Source of the DNA: Mycolicibacterium austroafricanum
Lineage (GTDB): Bacteria > Actinomycetota > Actinomycetes > Mycobacteriales > Mycobacteriaceae
Length of the DNA: 64,000 nucleotides
NCBI RefSeq assembly: GCF_000612725.1
Contig: NZ_HG964463.1
Location: forward strand, 1 to 64,000
Reading direction: 5' to 3'
This document shows, in pieces, positions 9,092 through 16,878 of this stretch. How positions within the stretch are numbered: position 1 is the stretch's first letter; every line of letters begins with the position of its first letter. The position numbers and the translations under genes are program-made. Under the pieces are notes generated by a model. The model had not been told where the DNA came from and searched no databases. It saw nothing but the letters and a program-made list of their open reading frames with translations.

Positions 9092-9430
9092 TCACTGTGA
9101 CGTAGCGCCGTTGATCCGAGACCCGCGTTCCTCGGCCAGGTACTGCACGATCACCGCGGCGGGCACGCGGCCGCGACTGCCGACAGGTATTCCCCGCGCC
9201 CGCGCCCACGCCCGCACCAGTGACGGGTCAACGACGTTGCGCGGGCGCCGGGCCACCGCGCGTCGGCCAGCTCTGATGTAGATCGCCATCTGCTCGCGCA
9301 TGGTCGCTGCGTTGGGCGCCGCAAGATCGATCTGGTAGGCGATCCCGTCCATCGCGAACTCCACGGTCTCGTCTGCCGGCAGGGTGTCGTCGAGGTCGTC
9401 AATAAGTTCTTCCCGCATTCTGCGACTCAC
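9092..9430 (-). CDS. Lsr2-family nucleoid-associated protein
   Basis: A 112-aa Lsr2 homologue. The N-terminal dimerisation part reads DDLDDTLPADETVEFAMDG and is close to the Lsr2 consensus. The C-terminal DNA-binding part RAWARARGIPVGSRGRVPA carries the RGR AT-hook-like element. Lsr2 proteins silence AT-rich, horizontally acquired DNA in actinobacteria. A GGAGGG ribosome site 9 bp upstream supports the GTG start at 9430. Having its own Lsr2 copy would let the element moderate silencing by the host or compete with host Lsr2; that role is inference. It is divergent from the HTH gene at 9645. Confidence 0.88.
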   Translation of the reverse strand: MSRRMREELIDDLDDTLPADETVEFAMDGIAYQIDLAAPNAATMREQMAIYIRAGRRAVARRPRNVVDPSLVRAWARARGIPVGSRGRVPAAVIVQYLAEERGSRINGATSQ

Positions 9431-9589
9431 GTGGAATATCCCTCCGCTTTTCCGACCGATAATCTCTGGATAAACACCCCGGGAAGATATGTCGCAGTTA
9501 ACGGTAACGCCGCACGCGACACTTCCGCGCCTACGCCACCGGTGACGCTTCGCTACCGGCCGGAACCCGCAGCTGCAGGCAGCGCTCGC

Positions 9590-9621
9590 AAAACTTCGCT
9601 ACAATAGTTGTAGTCATGTTT
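9590..9621 (+). promoter_or_regulatory. Palindromic operator/promoter, copy A
   Basis: A perfect inverted repeat CTACAATAGTTGTAG (9599-9613) sits in a 32-bp block that recurs at 32766-32797 with about five differences (both start AAAACTTC, then CTACA, TAGTTGTAGT and GTTT). TACAAT at 9600-9605 could be a -10 box, which would place the palindrome over a promoter. The GTG of the next gene follows about 30 bp later. Confidence 0.7.
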
Positions 9622-9644
9622 TAGTGCGCGAGAGGAGTCCAGCC

Positions 9645-10040
9645 GTGCAGGAGCCGATGCACGCGACGCTCGCACAGCACGACCGCCTGTCACTGGCCGA
9701 CATCGCGGCTCTCTACGGACTCAGCACATCGACGGTGCGCACCTATAACGGCCAGGCAGCCATCGCCAGACGCAACGGCACCGCCAAAGCCCACGACTTC
9801 CCCGCCCCAATTGATCGCGTCGGCAACTCCCCTGTCTTCGACGCCCTCGCCGTCCGCGACTGGTTCGACCACCGCCCCGGCCGCGGAGCCGGCGGCGGGC
9901 GACCGCCCAAGACCCCGGCCAAGGATCGTCCAACGCCGACACCACGCAAACGGCGACGCAAGAGTTCAGGAGCCTCACCCCCAAGTGATGACGAAACCTT
10001 GGCCCGGCGTGTGAAACGGCCCAGCAAGGAGACACGATGA
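9645..10040 (+). CDS. Small HTH DNA-binding protein (MerR/excisionase-like)
   Basis: A 131-aa protein. Residues near 12-40 (LSLADIAALYGLSTSTVRTYN) form a helix-turn-helix of the type found in excisionases and MerR-like regulators. The following DFPAPIDRVGNSPVFDALAVRDWF block is the wing-like segment common in such proteins. The C terminus is basic and proline-rich (TPRKRRRKSS). GAGAGGAG located 8 bp upstream supports the GTG at 9645. Its stop overlaps the next ATG by 4 bp. The palindrome just upstream is repeated before another element gene, so it may be autoregulated. Confidence 0.7.
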   Translation: MQEPMHATLAQHDRLSLADIAALYGLSTSTVRTYNGQAAIARRNGTAKAHDFPAPIDRVGNSPVFDALAVRDWFDHRPGRGAGGGRPPKTPAKDRPTPTPRKRRRKSSGASPPSDDETLARRVKRPSKETR

Positions 10041-10429
10041 GTGACGACAACCACGGACGACGCCGTAACCGCCACAGCGCGACAGCGGTGTACACCGTCA
10101 CCGACGACCGTGGCACCGCAGCGTGGACTCGGTCCGTCCCGCGGCGCGGGCGCCGTGCCGCCCCCGCGCCCGCGGACACCGCGACCGTTGCCGGTGGGTG
10201 GCTGTTCGGCCCCGCAGAGCTGGTGTCCGCCGTGCGCCAGACACTCGACACCGCGCGCAAGGGTGAGCACGAAATCCGTTACGGCGTCTGGGCGCAGATG
10301 CCGGCAGACCGCGACTGCGCCGAGGCAGTGCTAGTCGCCATGCTCCTGGCGATGCCGCAGGGCAGTGTCGCAGCTGCGGTCTGGGACATCCTGGAAACCG
10401 AAGTGGTGCCAGACGGCGCCATACGCTGA
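10037..10429 (+). CDS. Hypothetical protein, 130 aa
   Basis: Translationally coupled to the HTH gene (ATGA overlap). The first 55 residues are basic and look disordered (RRGRRAAPAPADT). The rest (WLFGPAELVSAVRQTLDTARKGEHEIRYGVWAQMP...) looks like a compact alpha/beta domain. I recognise no family. The stop lies in a 12-bp perfect palindrome (10424-10435) that also contains the stop of the convergent gene. Its partnership with a DNA-binding protein suggests a regulatory or DNA-processing accessory. Confidence 0.6.
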   Translation: MSDDNHGRRRNRHSATAVYTVTDDRGTAAWTRSVPRRGRRAAPAPADTATVAGGWLFGPAELVSAVRQTLDTARKGEHEIRYGVWAQMPADRDCAEAVLVAMLLAMPQGSVAAAVWDILETEVVPDGAIR

Positions 10430-12259
10430 TCAGCGAGCGGCTTCGCGCGAATCCAGCAGCCTCGGCGCCGATGCCAGAAGCGCCAGCACCAGTTGGCGGT
10501 GCTCGGGATCTGCACGGCGCTGCTGTTCGGCCCAACCTGATTCCGGGTTGTCGGTCAGACCTCCGAAACGCCCGGTTGCCAGTGCCTCCATTCCCACCGA
10601 AAAGACCTCGGTGTGAGGCTGATTGGGCCCGTAGTCCCGACCGATGTAGGGATCGACGAAGGAGTCCTCGCGCACCGTCTCGACTGCGCGGCGCCCGCGC
10701 CGGACACCGGTGTTGTAGACCGTGGGATCCAGTCCCGCGGTGCGCCGCGCCAGAAACGCATGGCACGCAGTGGCGATCGCCGGTGCCTGCTCCTCGATGC
10801 GGTGGGCCATCTCGTGAACGGTGACGTTGTCGGCCCCGTTGGTGGTCAGTTCCGCGACCGGGTTCCCCGATAGCGGCGGCACCCGCTTCTTACTAACCAC
10901 GAAGAGCATTCCGTCGACCGCCCGGATCTCGGGACTTGATCCCATCTTGGCGGCAAATCGTTTGTCCATGTATGGATTGTGCGATGGCGACCATGCGGCG
11001 AACGCGGCTTCGAGTGCCGCGCGATTGGCGGCGGTGTCGGGCACCCCGCCGCGCGACGGAGGGGCGGAGCGGGCTTCGGTATACCGGGACGCATAGCCGG
11101 CGTTCAGCTGAATCCTGCTGGATCGCGTCTCAGCATCGGTCTCGTCATCGGTCTCGTGATCGACGGCGCGTGCCGCGGCGATTAGGTCGCTCGCGTCCAG
11201 GTAGTGCGCGGCCGGCACTCGCTCGTGCGCTCCGCTGGGCTGGTAATGCGCCCGCGAGGACGTGACACGCACACGCAGCGGGCGGCCATTGTCACGGGCT
11301 CGTTCGACGAGCTGGTCCGGGTAGGCGGAGTGGACAGAGTCGACGAACTGCGCCTGTTTGGCCTTGGTCATCCCGGTTCCCCACACCACGGGCTGCGCAC
11401 CCTCGCTGAGGTCCGTTGTCCCGAAACTCAGATCGGGGTTCGCCTGCTCCAACGTGGACCGCAGTGCCGCGGCGTGCGCCTTGGACCGCTGGGTGCGCAC
11501 CAGCTGTTGTGCGTCGAGCAGGGTGCGGGTCATGGCCTGGAATCGCCCCGCTGCTTCGCGGTCGAGGCGCCCATCGCGGATGCGCGTGTACACGTCGCGA
11601 GCAGTCATCACCGTGCCGTCCTGGTGGGCGAAATCTGCGTCCACGACTACGCGCGCGACCCAAGCCGGGGACCCGACAGCGTCGCGGTCGTCGGGGTCGG
11701 GCAATGCACGGCGCAAATGCTCGTGCAACGTGACGTCGGCGACCGCAGCGAGATGGCGACCCTCCTCTTGCAGCGCAGCCTCATAAGCGCGCCGCTGCGG
11801 GCTGTCGCTGTACGGGGACAGCCCGGCCATGGCGGCGTAGGCCGTGCGAGTCTCCTCGGCTGACAACTGTGCACGGACGGTGGCGTAGGCGCGCACCTGT
11901 TCGCAGTCCTCATCCGACATCTCGGCTATCGGACGGCCGTAGCGGTCCTCGATCAACGCATCGACGACGGTGCCCAGCGGCGGTGGCGGTTCGGGATCGG
12001 GCTCTACTTCGGGTGCGGGTGCAGCCGCGGGATCCAGATCCAATGCCGCTGCGCCAGCGAGGTCTTGCTCACCCTCAGCAAGCGCGGCCTGCATCTGCTC
12101 CTGGACCTCGACGAAGCGGCGGGTGAACTCCGCGGTATTGGCTGCGCGACGGGCAGCTTGCGCGTTGCGCGCTGCGTACCGCGAACGTGCATAGGCACGG
12201 CGGCGTTCACCGCTGGCGCATGGGCACCGTCGCCCGCCCTCCGACATCGAACGGCACAT
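10430..12259 (-). CDS. Large protein with HExxH metallopeptidase-like motif
   Basis: A 609-aa protein. The start at 12259 is backed by GGGAGG 9 bp upstream and by a MSEGGRRCPCASGERRRA block, a cysteine-containing N terminus that I associate with actinobacterial phage and plasmid proteins. Residues 20-140 are alanine and acid rich and probably helical. In the last quarter TVHEMAHRIEE gives an HExxH zinc site. Some 60 residues later comes HTEVFSVGMEAL, whose glutamate could be the third ligand, as in gluzincin-like effector or minor-head-associated peptidases. There is no signal peptide. Substrate and role are unknown; a secreted or injected effector, or a phage-derived processing protein, are options. 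Confidence 0.6.
   Translation of the reverse strand: MCRSMSEGGRRCPCASGERRRAYARSRYAARNAQAARRAANTAEFTRRFVEVQEQMQAALAEGEQDLAGAAALDLDPAAAPAPEVEPDPEPPPPLGTVVDALIEDRYGRPIAEMSDEDCEQVRAYATVRAQLSAEETRTAYAAMAGLSPYSDSPQRRAYEAALQEEGRHLAAVADVTLHEHLRRALPDPDDRDAVGSPAWVARVVVDADFAHQDGTVMTARDVYTRIRDGRLDREAAGRFQAMTRTLLDAQQLVRTQRSKAHAAALRSTLEQANPDLSFGTTDLSEGAQPVVWGTGMTKAKQAQFVDSVHSAYPDQLVERARDNGRPLRVRVTSSRAHYQPSGAHERVPAAHYLDASDLIAAARAVDHETDDETDAETRSSRIQLNAGYASRYTEARSAPPSRGGVPDTAANRAALEAAFAAWSPSHNPYMDKRFAAKMGSSPEIRAVDGMLFVVSKKRVPPLSGNPVAELTTNGADNVTVHEMAHRIEEQAPAIATACHAFLARRTAGLDPTVYNTGVRRGRRAVETVREDSFVDPYIGRDYGPNQPHTEVFSVGMEALATGRFGGLTDNPESGWAEQQRRADPEHRQLVLALLASAPRLLDSREAAR
11258..11267 (+). repeat. GGACGTGACA site 3
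   Basis: Inside the HExxH gene, antisense; preceded by CGA. Confidence 0.7.
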
Positions 12260-12468
12260 TGGCCTTGACCTCCCGTTTCGTCGTCCCCGGTCGAGGATCG
12301 CGACGGTAGGTGAGTAGAAGATCAACCAGGTCGCGCGACGCGTCTGTACGGCCGATACCGGATGCGGGAACCCAAGCGATGTGGCGGCCCTACCCGCCTG
12401 CACCGACAGCGCGACGCAATACGCATGCGCCGCCAACAGGCGGCGCCGAAGAAGCCGGACCAGGTCAG

Positions 12469-12478
12469 GGACGTGACA
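12469..12478 (+). repeat. GGACGTGACA site 4
   Basis: Intergenic, upstream of the HExxH gene. Confidence 0.7.
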
Positions 12479-12555
12479 TCACTGGAATTCGACACGCATC
12501 CATGGGTAAGCTCACTGACGACTCGCTCCTTGAGTCGGTTGAGATGTCAGCGGTG

Positions 12556-12591
12556 AACGGTCCGGAAGCCTGCGAAGGCGACCGGACCGTT
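12556..12591 (-). terminator. Hairpin, likely terminator of the 12.6-13.6 kb genes
   Basis: A 10-bp perfect stem, AACGGTCCGG (12556-12565) with CCGGACCGTT (12582-12591), and a 16-nt loop, located just past the stop of the minus-strand gene at 12613. Between it and the next gene start (12259) the region holds a GGACGTGACA site at 12469 and nothing else recognisable. Confidence 0.6.
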
Positions 12592-12612
12592 CTGCTTTCG
12601 GCAGCGCAGCAC

Positions 12613-12987
12613 CTAGCGGCGAAATCGGGGGCGGCGGGCAGGAGCACGACGCTCCCCCATCCGCGGGGCGTCCGCACACACGCCGCGCTGGCATTCCACG
12701 CCAAACGCGCACAACGCACACAGCACGGCGGCGTTTCGCACGTGACCGGTATACCCGACGCTTTCGTCGCGCTCACCGCAGCATTCGCACGACAGCTTGC
12801 CCTTCGAGCCCCATTCGGCAACCAGCTCGGCGAAGTGCTCGACCCGCTCCTGGTCGGCTGCCGCGCCGATGCGCCAGGGCGGCACGGGTGTCAGCGGGTG
12901 AGCCAGTGCGTCCCAGAGGAGCAGGTGATTGAGCCGGCGGTTGGAGGCAGCTGCAACAAACGACTGTCTGTTGGGAGATTGTGACAT
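12613..12987 (-). CDS. Hypothetical cysteine-rich protein, 124 aa
   Basis: A small protein with an internal zinc-binding-like arrangement, CECCGE about 70 residues in and CALCAFGVEC some 20 residues later, and an arginine-rich tail. The ATG at 12987 follows an AAAGGG stretch. Upstream at 13007-13023 lies a perfect inverted repeat that recurs in the same relative position ahead of the gene at 47183, so the two are probably co-regulated. The treble-clef-like layout is compatible with a small DNA- or RNA-binding protein. No family recognised. Confidence 0.6.
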   Translation of the reverse strand: MSQSPNRQSFVAAASNRRLNHLLLWDALAHPLTPVPPWRIGAAADQERVEHFAELVAEWGSKGKLSCECCGERDESVGYTGHVRNAAVLCALCAFGVECQRGVCADAPRMGERRAPARRPRFRR

Positions 12988-13006
12988 CGGCGCAACCCTT
13001 TCGTGA

Positions 13007-13023
13007 TTCTCTATTTTAGAGAA
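13007..13023 (-). promoter_or_regulatory. Palindromic operator, copy A (TTCTCT/AGAGAA)
   Basis: TTCTCTATTTTAGAGAA is a perfect inverted repeat (7-bp arms, 3-bp spacer). Read in gene direction the wider block TCTATTCTCT....GAGAA is shared with 47146-47166 and sits at nearly the same distance from the start codon. It probably overlaps the -10 region of the 12987 gene. Confidence 0.75.
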
Positions 13024-13101
13024 TAGATCACGGCGAGATCAATCACTGTCAGCGACAGCACTGGCGTGTCGCACCGGTGCTGCCACTCGCCAAGTGGCGC
13101 C

Positions 13102-13362
13102 TCAGTTCGAAGTGTCAGACGCTTTGGATGAAACGTCAGAGACGGCGACCGTCTCCGCCCGCTGCCAGCTCCCCGGCGCCCAGACGACGTATACCGGCGT
13201 CCCTTCCCCTGCCGGCGGGTCCCCGTAGGTGGCGATACGCAGGCAGCCCTCCCGGTCAACTTCATCGACTTCACAGTGCGAGTAAGAGACGGCTTCCCCA
13301 CCTGCGATGGGATACACGTCCGTGCGGCGGCTGCCAGAGGCTTGACGGTGCGTCGTGCTCAT
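13102..13362 (-). CDS. Hypothetical protein, 86 aa
   Basis: A short acidic protein (middle EVDEVDREGCLRIATYGDPP, then VYVVWAPGSWQRAE) with a serine-rich end. AAAGGA 8 bp before the ATG at 13362 gives a good ribosome site. It looks like a small beta-rich domain. No recognised family, no membrane segment. It lies in a run of small minus-strand genes (12613, 13102, 13411). Confidence 0.5.
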   Translation of the reverse strand: MSTTHRQASGSRRTDVYPIAGGEAVSYSHCEVDEVDREGCLRIATYGDPPAGEGTPVYVVWAPGSWQRAETVAVSDVSSKASDTSN

Positions 13363-13410
13363 GATCGAAATCCTTTGCAGTAGTTCATATGGCGGATTGG
13401 CAGGTGGCGA

Positions 13411-13629
13411 TCAGGCCGTGCGAGTGACATCGAGGCTGCGAAGGTGCGGCGCCCCCGGAACGATCAGCCAGTTCGCGCGGCGGGAGAATCCCGCCGAAGT
13501 CAGGGCGTCGTACGCGCCCAGCTCATCGACAACGCCGTTGACGTCGGCGATGACATCACCGCTGCTGGTGCATTTCACCCAGAGCGAGCCGGTAACGGTG
13601 TTCCAGTGGGCGGTCAATAGCGCGCTCAC
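13411..13629 (-). CDS. Hypothetical protein, 72 aa
   Basis: A small protein with a plausible fold (SLWVKCTSSGDVIADVNGVVDELGAYDALTSAGFSRRANWLIVPG). The GTG start at 13629 has only a weak GGAAG upstream, so the start is uncertain. It is 48 bp upstream of the 13362 gene on the same strand. No family recognised. Confidence 0.45.
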   Translation of the reverse strand: MSALLTAHWNTVTGSLWVKCTSSGDVIADVNGVVDELGAYDALTSAGFSRRANWLIVPGAPHLRSLDVTRTA

Positions 13630-14589
13630 CGCAGGGGCTTCCGCGTCCCCGACGCACCCTGGGATGCGCGCACGACTTGCTTATGGTCAGCAGTTGGCAT
13701 CGACTTCTCCGTTCACTGGCGCCGGCGCGGCTGATCTCCGCGCCGCTGGTCACGGGAATGTCTACGCACCCGCGCAGCACGGAGGCGAGTCCTGCGCACG
13801 CCACGCCGAGAACACACCGACACACCTCTGCTGCGAACGCCGACGAAGCCGCGGCCGTCGCGTGAATATCGCAGCCCGCGCAAACGTTTGAGTCCGCCGC
13901 GGGCGGTGCCGATCAGTGCACCGGAACGCCGACATCGGCTCACTCCACTGGCGCAGATCGCACTAACTTCTCCGGTTGGCGCACCGTTGACCTGCGGAAA
14001 GTGTCAGAGTTTTCGGTGATCTCGGCGTGAGCTGGGCGGTTGCGTTGATGTCGCCAGAGGGGGGAGGGGGTCTGACGGTAACCGTCTTTATACGGTGGCC
14101 TGTGGCGTGGCTCACAGCGGTTTATCGGAGCGGTGAATAGTGGCAGTTTCTCTTACTCGTTTATGTTTTTAGTTAGTGTATCTAGTTATATGTATTAATC
14201 AGGCAATCCTACTTTTACGCATCCGACAATAATGCCGTTTTTGTAGCGAAAAGTGTTTCAGTGAATTTCTTCATGATTGACGACCCCCTCCCCCTTCTCG
14301 CGACATGGATGCTGCGCTGCAGGTAGCGCCGTGATTGCACGCCGTGCTGACAGTTTCCGCTGGTCAGCGGTGCGTCAACCGAAAATGTTCATGCGTTCTG
14401 CGCCATCGGTTTGGCGTCCGACAACTGTCTACGAAATCCTGTGAGCTGGGTCACTCACATTCTGGCCCTGCTACAACCGTCAGCTGCCACACCGTGACTC
14501 AGCTAACCGCCCGTCGCGCTGCTGATATGCCCTGCGCCCGAGTCGAGTCGCGCTCAATCCCAGCGGGGAGCAGGTGGCACACTGCCGCC
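13630..14589. other. 960-bp non-coding region with AT-rich island
   Basis: No convincing gene is seen on either strand. GC content drops sharply between about 14140 and 14280, where the sequence is rich in TTTAT, TAGTTA and ATTAAT-type words, unlike anything else in the window. The island is enclosed by the inverted repeats at 14048-14072 and 14282-14306. The stretch 14300-14589 before the RuvC-like gene returns to normal composition and shows nothing recognisable. Confidence 0.75.
14048..14306. repeat. 25-bp inverted repeats bracketing AT-rich core
   Basis: 14048-14072 begins ATGTCGC and ends GGGGGAGGGGGTC. The reverse complement of 14282-14306 is the same at 23 of 25 positions. The arms are extremely G-rich on one strand, so G-quadruplex formation is possible. 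Just inside the left arm, GACGGT, ACCGTC and ACGGT (14074-14096) form overlapping short inverted repeats. The layout of inverted repeats around an AT-rich core is what one expects of an origin (oriV or oriT) or a complex control region; which of these it is cannot be told from sequence alone. Confidence 0.8.
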
Positions 14590-15222
14590 ATGTCCGCGCC
14601 CCTGCCGCCCGTGTTGGACCCGACCGCTCGGGGCCGGTACATCATCGGGCTCGACGTTTCGCTCACCGGTACCGGCATCGCCGCACTCGACGTTCGCACC
14701 GGTGCGTTGCTCACCGCAGTGCACGCCTCCCCAACCCCCGCGGACGATGCACTGGGCGCCCACGTCAACCGCCACCGCAACCTGACCGACGGGATCGTCA
14801 ACCAGGTGCTGGACTCAGACCCTGTGCTCGTGGTGATCGAAGACTTGCAGTTCTCGGTCAAAGAGAAAGACAGCTCGCTGACCCGGCGCGGATTCCTCTG
14901 GTGGGCCGTGGTGGAAGGGCTGTGCCGCGGCGGGGCGCCGGTGGTCCGTGTGGCGCCGCAGCTGATCAAGCAGCTGGCCACGGGCAAGGGAAACGCCAGC
15001 AAGTCCGAGGTGGCAGCGGCGTACGCGGTCGCCTGGCCCGACGCGGTTCGTGGGAAGAATCTCCAGGACCGCGCCGACGCAGCTTTCGCAGCCGCGCTGG
15101 GTGCAGCTCGAATCGACTGTGACGTACTGCCGTTCAGACTCACCGTCAAGCAGCGTAAGGCTGTTCACGCCGTCGGCGCTTCGACGATCCCACCCCGCAT
15201 CGGCCATTCGGTCGCGGCCTGA
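14590..15222 (+). CDS. RuvC-like Holliday-junction resolvase/nuclease
   Basis: A 210-aa RNase H-fold nuclease of the RuvC type. Acidic residues are at expected places: D22 in IIGLDVSLTGTG, E84 in VVIEDLQ, and D160/D163 in LQDRADAAFAAALG. RuvC-like enzymes resolve branched DNA, and phage/plasmid versions serve recombination and replication intermediates. The ATG at 14590 is chosen because homology begins right after it; the open frame further upstream is AT-rich non-coding DNA. It heads a run of DNA-metabolism genes and lies next to the AT-rich island, consistent with origin or recombination functions. Confidence 0.82.
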   Translation: MSAPLPPVLDPTARGRYIIGLDVSLTGTGIAALDVRTGALLTAVHASPTPADDALGAHVNRHRNLTDGIVNQVLDSDPVLVVIEDLQFSVKEKDSSLTRRGFLWWAVVEGLCRGGAPVVRVAPQLIKQLATGKGNASKSEVAAAYAVAWPDAVRGKNLQDRADAAFAAALGAARIDCDVLPFRLTVKQRKAVHAVGASTIPPRIGHSVAA

Positions 15223-15340
15223 GATCCGTTCGCCCTCAACGGGCGCTCGTGCACGATTGCTGGTTCTCCGCGCAGCGCACGCGTCGGCGTGTCGAACTCG
15301 GGCCTCCGAACACGTCGGTGGTGATCGTTACCTTGGCGCC

Positions 15341-16780
15341 ATGACGTCACCACATGCACTTGCCGGTGCACCGGCAATGGATCCGGCATCGCTGGCCGCA
15401 GCAGCTGCCGCCGTGGTGCTGACCCCGCGTCCTGCGCCAGTCACCCCCGTCTTTCCAGGCGCGACACCGCCCGCGCTGACACTGGTCCCACCTCCAGCGA
15501 CCGCCGCGCCGGCAGCCGCTGCGCCGATGCCCGCACCCGCGCCTCACCCGGTCGCTTCCGCAGCGCCGGCGATCGGCACCGTCGCGGTCACCACGCAGGC
15601 CGACACCGCAGCGGTCGCCATCCCGGCACCACCCATCGGCACAGTTGCATCCCCCGTTCCTGCACCGCCGCACGCCATCGGAACCGTCGGCCCCTCGGCC
15701 CAGGCGAACATTGGAACCGCCGCAGTTGCCCTGCCTGCCCCGCCCGCCATCGGATCGGTAGCACTCACACCCTCCCAGCAGCTCGACCGCATGGAGGACC
15801 CGCCGGCGGTCGCACGCGTCCCCTACGCGCCGCCGACAGCCGCGATCCCGGACGCTCCCCCTCCTCCTGGCAAGTGGGTGGCGAAGTACACCCGCGACAT
15901 GAGCAAGTACGTGGTGCCCGGGCTGGACGGGCTGCGCAGCACCGAGACGTTTGTGCGTGCCACCACGCACGCCAAGGTGCTCGACGACAGCACTGCACTG
16001 ACGAAGTGGCAGTTGCGTGGCACCGTATTGGGCCTGGCCCGCAACCCAGAACTGCTCGACGGGCTGGACCTGGGCGGCGCCGATCACGTCAACGAGCTGA
16101 CCTTCGGCTCCAAGCTCGCGCTCAGTTCCGTCGGCAACGCAGCGATGCGCCGCGCCGGTGGTGACGATGGCAGCGACTTCGGGACCAAGCTGCACGGCTA
16201 TGTGGAAGCCCTCATCGAGGGGGTGATCCCGTTCGATGAGGTGCCGGAACTGTTCAAGCCCTATGTCCGCGTGCTCTTCGCCGCAGTTCGCCGCCACGGG
16301 CTGAACTTCGTGCGCGGCATGACCGAACGGACGGTGTTCATTCCGGCCACCGGCATGGTCGGCACCTTCGACTTTCTGTTCCTCACCCCGCACGGCGAGT
16401 TGATCATCGGCGACCTGAAAACCTCCAGTTCCATCGACTACTCGTGGCTGGCGATCGGCGTTCAGTTGGCGCAGTACGCGCACGCAATCATGATGCTGTC
16501 CTGGGACGGGTCGTTCTGGGAACAGATGCCCGAGGTGTCCAAGGTCTATGCGGCGGTTGTGTCGGTGCCCAAAGACGAGCCGTCGCCAGTCGCCCGGATC
16601 TACTACGTCGATCTGGCACTGGGCGCCGAGCTGGTCGACATCGCAACGCGCGTACAGGGCATCCACGAAACCTCTCGCCGCGTGGCAAGCACTGGCGAGC
16701 TGCGCACGCCCGGCGACGAGTTGATCGCCTGGGCTGCCGGTGATCCGGTAACGCTGTCCGAAGCAGCCTCCATGGTCTGA
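15341..16780 (+). CDS. PD-(D/E)XK nuclease-family protein with Ala/Pro-rich N terminus
   Basis: A 479-aa protein. Residues 1-165 are an alanine/proline-rich low-complexity region with about five IGTV-type units (AIGTV, PIGTV, AIGTV, NIGTA, AIGSV). The rest is a RecB/Cas4-like nuclease core: GTFDFLF gives D344 and IIGDLKTSS gives D358-x-K360, the PD-(D/E)XK signature, followed by a helix with Q (GVQLAQYA) as in motif QxxxY. It probably degrades or resects DNA in a recombination pathway, as in phage exonucleases. It follows the RuvC-like gene and precedes the HA-domain gene. Confidence 0.78.
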   Translation: MTSPHALAGAPAMDPASLAAAAAAVVLTPRPAPVTPVFPGATPPALTLVPPPATAAPAAAAPMPAPAPHPVASAAPAIGTVAVTTQADTAAVAIPAPPIGTVASPVPAPPHAIGTVGPSAQANIGTAAVALPAPPAIGSVALTPSQQLDRMEDPPAVARVPYAPPTAAIPDAPPPPGKWVAKYTRDMSKYVVPGLDGLRSTETFVRATTHAKVLDDSTALTKWQLRGTVLGLARNPELLDGLDLGGADHVNELTFGSKLALSSVGNAAMRRAGGDDGSDFGTKLHGYVEALIEGVIPFDEVPELFKPYVRVLFAAVRRHGLNFVRGMTERTVFIPATGMVGTFDFLFLTPHGELIIGDLKTSSSIDYSWLAIGVQLAQYAHAIMMLSWDGSFWEQMPEVSKVYAAVVSVPKDEPSPVARIYYVDLALGAELVDIATRVQGIHETSRRVASTGELRTPGDELIAWAAGDPVTLSEAASMV

Positions 16781-16878
16781 GGAAGCGGCGGTCACCGGTT
16801 CGCCGGCTCGCGCTGCGCACCTTCATCCACAGCTGGGCTGGCTACGATGCCGCACACCGCTGCCGGAAAGGAAGACCC

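Noticed and set aside
12310..12984. 224-codon plus-strand frame across the 12.3-13.0 kb region
   Set aside because: It runs through the terminator hairpin and antisense to the cysteine-rich protein; no ribosome site or recognisable fold.
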